This document shows positions 59,848-64,000 of a stretch of DNA of 64,000 bases, in pieces. A program made the position numbers and the translations under genes. Within the stretch, counting starts at the first letter, position 1. Every line of letters begins with the position of its first letter. The notes beneath the pieces are model-generated. The model did no database searches. It was given only the letters and a program-made list of their open reading frames with translations, and had not been told where the DNA came from. This DNA comes from Flavobacterium sp. 102 (GTDB lineage Bacteria; Bacteroidota; Bacteroidia; Flavobacteriales; Flavobacteriaceae): NCBI RefSeq assembly GCF_003634615.1, contig NZ_RBKX01000001.1, positions 2,976,001 to 3,040,000 of the forward strand. Direction: 5' to 3'.

Positions 59848-62462
59848 TGGGTACTATGATAAACAACTGCAAAATAATTTGGGTTAGTTTAATTTTGCTT
59901 TTGATGGCCTGTTCGGTAAACGGACAGGTCAAAAAAACACGGCAACTGACTGCAGAAGATTATCATTTGTGGAGTACTCTGAATGCGGAAGGAATTTCCG
60001 GTCATGGTAGCTGGGTTAGTTATTCACTATCGTATGAATCGGGTTTGGATACGCTTTTTGTAAAAAGCGCTACTACTGCCAAAATAGTAGCCTTTGCCAA
60101 AGGTTATGGCGGAAGGTTTTTTGGTGATTCGTGGTTTGGCTGTATGCTGCCTGATAATCGCTTTAGGTTAGTAAATCTTCTTAGTGATAAAGTGCAGGAT
60201 GTTGAAAATGTACAGCAGTTTGATTTTATAGACCATGGTAAGTATGTGCTTCTTTATTGTGCAGGGAAAAATGGAAAGACGGATATCGTTATTCGGGACT
60301 TTGCCGGAGTTGCGGTTGCGCAAGTAGCCAATGTGAATTCTTATACGATGAATAAGAGCCATGATTTACTTGCTTATTGTATCACTGAACCTTCGGGCAA
60401 TAGTTTGGGGTTGCTCCGTTTTGGAAAAAAGCTAGTCAAAACCGTGGTTACCACAAGTGCAGACAAGCAGTTTGAGAATGTTGTGTGGAAAAATGATGGA
60501 AAGGCTATCGCTTTTGTGAGCCGTAGGAATGACGCTAAAGCGTTTACTGCGGATAGTGTTTTGTATTATGTTATTGGCAGTGGTGCATTGTATAGCTATG
60601 AAACGGAGACCGCTTTAAACTGGCCAAAGGATATGGTACTAGATGCCAACTTTACTTCGTCGCTTGGCATTGCGGACGATGGAGAGCGGGTGTTCTTTAT
60701 GATAAAAAAAAGAGAAGCTGTTGGAATATCCAATCCAAGTGGAATTGCCGTTTGGATTGCTGCCGACAAGGATTTGTATTCCTTTAGGAATAAGTATGGT
60801 GCTTCGGACGATGATCGAAGGCTTACTGTATGGTATCCCAAAAACGGAAATTTTATGGCTGTTGGTGACAGTGTACAACCATCGGCAGTACTCAATGGCA
60901 ATCAAAAGTATGCGTTGGTTTATAATGCAAATGACAATAAACCCTCTTGGAAGCAAGAGGCTGATAGGGATTACTATTTATATGATATAAGCACTGGTAA
61001 AAAGACGTTGTTTTTAAAGCAGCAGGCTGGTTCGATAGGTACTATAAGCTTTTCGCCGGACGGAAACTATATTGCGTATTTTAGGGATCGTGATTGGTGG
61101 CTTTATTCTATTGCGAAGGGAACACATACCAATATTACCAGAAAAACCGGTATTGCCTTTTATGACGATGCTACGGGAATGGCGGAACTACCACTATATG
61201 GTGCTGCCGGTTGGTGGGGTATTGACAACGGACTGCTGCTGTATGACCAGTTTGACCTTTGGCAACTTACGACTGCTGACGGAAACCTGAAAAGAGTAAC
61301 TCATGGACGGGAAAGCAATCAGGTGTTTCGCCTTGTTGTAAGTCGTTATGCGGATGGGATTACGGCAAAGCGTGATACTATTGAAGATGCTGTTTTACTT
61401 CTTAAGTCAAATACAACGGATAGCAGATTGTCGGGGTATTATAGTCTGAATCAGAATAGGAAACTGGAGCCGATTGTATTTACTGATAAGGGGATTAGTG
61501 GTCTCCATAAGTCGGCATTTTCAGATTGTTATGTGTATGTGAGTGAGGATTTTAATGCTCCGCCGTCATTGCTTGTGAAAGAGGCAAAAGCGTCACCTAA
61601 AACGGTCTATCAAAGTAATCGACAACACTATAATTACGACTGGGGAACTTCAAGACTTATTGATTATAAAAATTCTAAGGGAGTTGCTTTAAAAGGGGTA
61701 TTGGTCTATCCGTTTGATTATGATCCTCAAAAGCAATACCCAATGATAGTGTACATTTATGAAAAGCAGAATTTTAGACTTCATACTTATGTTAACCCCA
61801 CTTTCCTGAATGGGTCGGATATGAATGCTACCTTATTTTCGAGTCAAGGGTATTTTGTGTTGTATCCTGATAGTGTTTATGAATTGGGTAAACCGGGTTT
61901 GTCGGCTACTGATTGTGTTCTATCAGCTACTGAAGTGGCAGTTAGAATTGCGCCGATAGACCGCAGTAAAATTGGCTTAACAGGACATTCCTTTGGAGGG
62001 TATCAAACCGATTTTATCATGACGCAGACCAATGTGTTTGCAACGGCCATAGCAGGTGCTGCAATAACTGATTTGGTGAGTGGTTACTTATCTGTGAATC
62101 CCAATGAAATTAAGTTTGACTGCTGGAGGTTTGAATACCAGCAATTGCGCATGGGTAAATCGTTATTTGAGGATTTTGAAAGGTATCGGGCCAATTCACC
62201 CATAACTTATGCATCGCAGGTCTCGAAGCCGATTTTTTCGTATACAGGAATGGAGGATACACAGGTTGTGCCGAATCAGACTATGGAGTTTTACCTTGCC
62301 TTAAGAAGATTGAATAAAACGCACATTATGGTACTTTATCCGGGAGATGATCATGTAATTGAAAAAGAGGAAAATCAGATTGATTTAACGAATCGAAAGA
62401 GGGAGTGGTTTGACTATTATCTTAAGGATGGGAAACGACCTGAGTGGTTTTCTCCACAATAA
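59847..62462 (+). CDS. Secreted S9-family prolyl-oligopeptidase-like serine peptidase
   Basis: This 871-residue exported peptidase has a signal (SLILLLMACSVNGQ), an N-terminal beta-propeller with WD-like blades (for example TISFSPDGNYIAYFRDRDWW) and a C-terminal alpha/beta-hydrolase. Its catalytic triad is visible: Ser in GLTGHSFGGYQTDF, Asp in YTGMEDTQVVPNQTM and His in LYPGDDHVIEKEEN. It shares its first base with the stop of SusD, so it is co-translated; an ATG 9 bases in is an alternative start. The operon probably imports and cleaves peptides or proteins. Confidence 0.92.
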   Translation: MGTMINNCKIIWVSLILLLMACSVNGQVKKTRQLTAEDYHLWSTLNAEGISGHGSWVSYSLSYESGLDTLFVKSATTAKIVAFAKGYGGRFFGDSWFGCMLPDNRFRLVNLLSDKVQDVENVQQFDFIDHGKYVLLYCAGKNGKTDIVIRDFAGVAVAQVANVNSYTMNKSHDLLAYCITEPSGNSLGLLRFGKKLVKTVVTTSADKQFENVVWKNDGKAIAFVSRRNDAKAFTADSVLYYVIGSGALYSYETETALNWPKDMVLDANFTSSLGIADDGERVFFMIKKREAVGISNPSGIAVWIAADKDLYSFRNKYGASDDDRRLTVWYPKNGNFMAVGDSVQPSAVLNGNQKYALVYNANDNKPSWKQEADRDYYLYDISTGKKTLFLKQQAGSIGTISFSPDGNYIAYFRDRDWWLYSIAKGTHTNITRKTGIAFYDDATGMAELPLYGAAGWWGIDNGLLLYDQFDLWQLTTADGNLKRVTHGRESNQVFRLVVSRYADGITAKRDTIEDAVLLLKSNTTDSRLSGYYSLNQNRKLEPIVFTDKGISGLHKSAFSDCYVYVSEDFNAPPSLLVKEAKASPKTVYQSNRQHYNYDWGTSRLIDYKNSKGVALKGVLVYPFDYDPQKQYPMIVYIYEKQNFRLHTYVNPTFLNGSDMNATLFSSQGYFVLYPDSVYELGKPGLSATDCVLSATEVAVRIAPIDRSKIGLTGHSFGGYQTDFIMTQTNVFATAIAGAAITDLVSGYLSVNPNEIKFDCWRFEYQQLRMGKSLFEDFERYRANSPITYASQVSKPIFSYTGMEDTQVVPNQTMEFYLALRRLNKTHIMVLYPGDDHVIEKEENQIDLTNRKREWFDYYLKDGKRPEWFSPQ

Positions 62463-62467
62463 TATAG

Positions 62468-62508
62468 AGCAATGCAGTTCTGACTTAGCGGAACTGCATT
62501 GCTTTTTT
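62468..62508. terminator. Terminator of the SusCD-S9 operon
   Basis: AGCAATGCAGTTC, ten bases, GAACTGCATTGCT and six Ts. The 13 bp stem is perfect. It separates the convergent S9 and DUF6520 genes. Confidence 0.92.
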
Positions 62509-62516
62509 AAACTACC

Positions 62517-62789
62517 CTAAGGTCTGTAAAGCTTAACATCACACGTTGGAGCATTTGGTGTTACTTTACCCCATAGCTGGGAGGAACCCGATGTACAAAG
62601 GTTTACCGATACCACGTTACTACACATAGCATCGATGTGACACGGGTCTGCCTGAGAAATAAATTTATATCCCTGAACAGGAACTAATGCTTTTGTGCTA
62701 CTCATTGAAGTAGTTGTAAAAGCGGTTGCGATGCCCAATACCATTACCGCCAATGGCATCATGAGCTTTTTGAAAAAATTTGTTTTCAT
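62517..62789 (-). CDS. DUF6520 family small secreted protein
   Basis: This 90-residue protein has a signal peptide (KKLMMPLAVMVLGIATAFTT) and four Cys in the mature part (DPCHIDAMCSNVVSV, LCTSGSS, APTCDVKLYRP). This is the layout of DUF6520, a Bacteroidota family of short exported proteins that occur near SusCD loci and membrane redox proteins; the function is unknown. The Cys pattern suggests disulfides. It faces the SusCD-S9 operon and follows the 366-residue protein on the same strand. Confidence 0.85.
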   Translation of the reverse strand: MKTNFFKKLMMPLAVMVLGIATAFTTTSMSSTKALVPVQGYKFISQADPCHIDAMCSNVVSVNLCTSGSSQLWGKVTPNAPTCDVKLYRP

Positions 62790-62870
62790 AATACTAAATA
62801 TTAAAAATTATTATGATCTACTCTTTTTTACAGGTTTTCGATCTTATCCCTGATACCGGCCGGTAAGTTT

Positions 62871-63971
62871 TTAATCCACATTTAATTTTGATACATGGCT
62901 TGCTGCCTTATTTTGGTTGATATAGTCTTGTAATTTGTAGCACACTATCTTGTCACCAATTAAGGCATAGCATAAATTTCCTTCTACCACTATGTTGCGC
63001 AACTTTGTTGTGCCGATATTGTAGATTGGAAAACTGGAGCGATAGGTTTTATTGGTCAAATCGTAAACATCAATGATAGCTGCCGTTTTCCAAATGTTTT
63101 CGGATTCGTATTGACCCGGTAATTGTGAATTCACATAAAGGTAATTTCCGGAAACAGCACTTGTTTTATTTACTACCAGTGGCGGTTCGGCAAATGTTTT
63201 TAAATTGGTATTTTTAATCTTGGTTAGTTTAATGTGTGCATGACTGACAGTATCAATTGTTTTACCCCGATAGTCTAGTTTTAATTGTGGGTCTGCCACT
63301 ATATATTCATTTCGATAGGTGTAAACATAAACGATACGATTTAAAGCATTATTAAACAGCAACACACCATCAGTGTCGAAAATGCCATCGAATTGTTTTT
63401 GCAATAATGAATTGCCATATTTTGATTTAGTATTGTCTGTCAAGTTTAGGTTTCCGATGATATTCTCGCCTCCTTTTGGCGAAATGTAACGCACAGCCAT
63501 ATTGATTGAATCCATAGGTATCAAGTGAGAAAAGATATTCCCTTTTTTAATTTTTAATTCAGCTACCCAATCTTTAGTATCTCCTTTAAAGATGTAAGGA
63601 ACTGTGCCTTCAAAAACATAAAAATTAGTGCCGAGTATTTTGATTTGTGGACCGTTAAAAGGCAAATTATTTTCGGTAAGTTTAATGTGGAAAACCTTTT
63701 TTGTTTGAAGTGCTGAATCTAATACCATTACTTGTAATGGTGCGGTATAATTGCCAAGGTAGATTTTACCATTTCCACTTCCTGCAAAGTAGTAGGAGTT
63801 ATAGCGTAAGTCTGCCTGATGGATTTCTTGGGCTGCGTGTTGTGGGAATCGGCGGGTAAATTTATTGTTATAATGAATTATCTTTTCGGAAGCACTATAG
63901 AGTACCACTACTGCAGAAGTTCCTAAAATGCTGCTAACTAAAAGTAATGTAAGTTTGATTTGCTTTTTCAT
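62871..63971 (-). CDS. Secreted or membrane-anchored hypothetical protein, 366 aa
   Basis: An N-terminal signal or anchor (KLTLLLVSSILGTSAVVVLY) is followed by beta-rich sequence with propeller-like spacing (for example YVFEGTVPYIFKGDTKDWVA and YVNSQLPGQYESENIWKTAA). The tail is YKLQDYINQNKAASHVSKLN. No domain is recognised. It is often the neighbour of DUF6520 genes near SusCD loci. The gene is complete: the ATG is at 63971, 29 bases from the window end. Function unknown. Confidence 0.7.
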   Translation of the reverse strand: MKKQIKLTLLLVSSILGTSAVVVLYSASEKIIHYNNKFTRRFPQHAAQEIHQADLRYNSYYFAGSGNGKIYLGNYTAPLQVMVLDSALQTKKVFHIKLTENNLPFNGPQIKILGTNFYVFEGTVPYIFKGDTKDWVAELKIKKGNIFSHLIPMDSINMAVRYISPKGGENIIGNLNLTDNTKSKYGNSLLQKQFDGIFDTDGVLLFNNALNRIVYVYTYRNEYIVADPQLKLDYRGKTIDTVSHAHIKLTKIKNTNLKTFAEPPLVVNKTSAVSGNYLYVNSQLPGQYESENIWKTAAIIDVYDLTNKTYRSSFPIYNIGTTKLRNIVVEGNLCYALIGDKIVCYKLQDYINQNKAASHVSKLNVD

Positions 63972-64000
63972 GATTTTAGAGATTTGTTACGCGTACTTTT

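Noticed and set aside
1..64000. CRISPR array or cas genes
   Set aside because: No regularly spaced repeats or Cas motifs were seen.

Overview
The window is AT-rich DNA from a member of the Bacteroidota, most likely Flavobacterium or a close relative in the Flavobacteriaceae. The support is a SusC/SusD pair, TonB-dependent receptors, several small families largely confined to Bacteroidota (DUF6660, DUF6943, DUF6520, RteC), and promoters of the flavobacterial type (TTG, about 20 bases, TAnnTTTG). No rRNA, complete tRNA or CRISPR array is visible.

Layout. (1) 1-2303: a TonB-dependent receptor cut by the window edge, with a DUF6660 partner. (2) 2.4-11.3 kb: a decayed mobile island. It holds an XRE regulator, an excisionase-like HTH protein, an RteC-like protein, a five-gene phage-like secreted/membrane cassette (6520-8880), DUF6943, and about 1.7 kb of non-coding DNA packed with long inverted repeats. 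(3) 11.3-18.7 kb: a VOC protein, a hotdog thioesterase and a TetR-TolC-RND efflux operon. (4) 18.9-25.4 kb: an AraC-controlled EmrAB/TolC-type efflux operon that also carries a beta-barrel protein and a tandem universal stress protein. (5) 25.6-33.2 kb: an envelope-lipid group (OMPLA, LpxL-like acyltransferase, patatin, PAP2, GT9) with an AraC regulator. (6) 33.3-40.4 kb: a second mobile-element remnant, with a frameshifted tyrosine integrase, an excisionase, a replication-type module, a TPR-AraC regulator, a lipoprotein and RteC. (7) 40.6-54.7 kb: a dense anti-phage island. (8) 54.7-64 kb: a SusC-SusD-S9 peptidase operon facing DUF6520 and a large secreted protein.

The defence island is the most interesting part. 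It contains an AbiE toxin-antitoxin pair with a readable promoter and operator. Next is a tightly packed five-gene operon: an uncharacterised PD-(D/E)xK nuclease, a Shedu-like nuclease, GajA, GajB and a conserved helical protein. A divergent gene encodes a thioredoxin-fold/membrane/J-domain protein. Last is a three-gene operon (HExxH metallopeptidase, HEPN protein, CoiA-like nuclease with zinc ribbons) that matches no named system I know, and is the best candidate for an undescribed one.

At the DNA level, the lipoprotein (38720) and rteC (40370) promoters share an exact architecture: two ATTCCCGAAT boxes with centres 22 bp apart, the nearer one 21.5 bp from the TTG -33 element, and a 20 bp spacer. 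This points to one shared activator, plausibly the adjacent TPR-AraC regulator. Two non-coding regions (10.56-10.66 kb and 54.85-54.95 kb) have mutually exclusive hairpins ending in a terminator, like attenuators or riboregulators. All calls come from reading the sequence; no database search was run.
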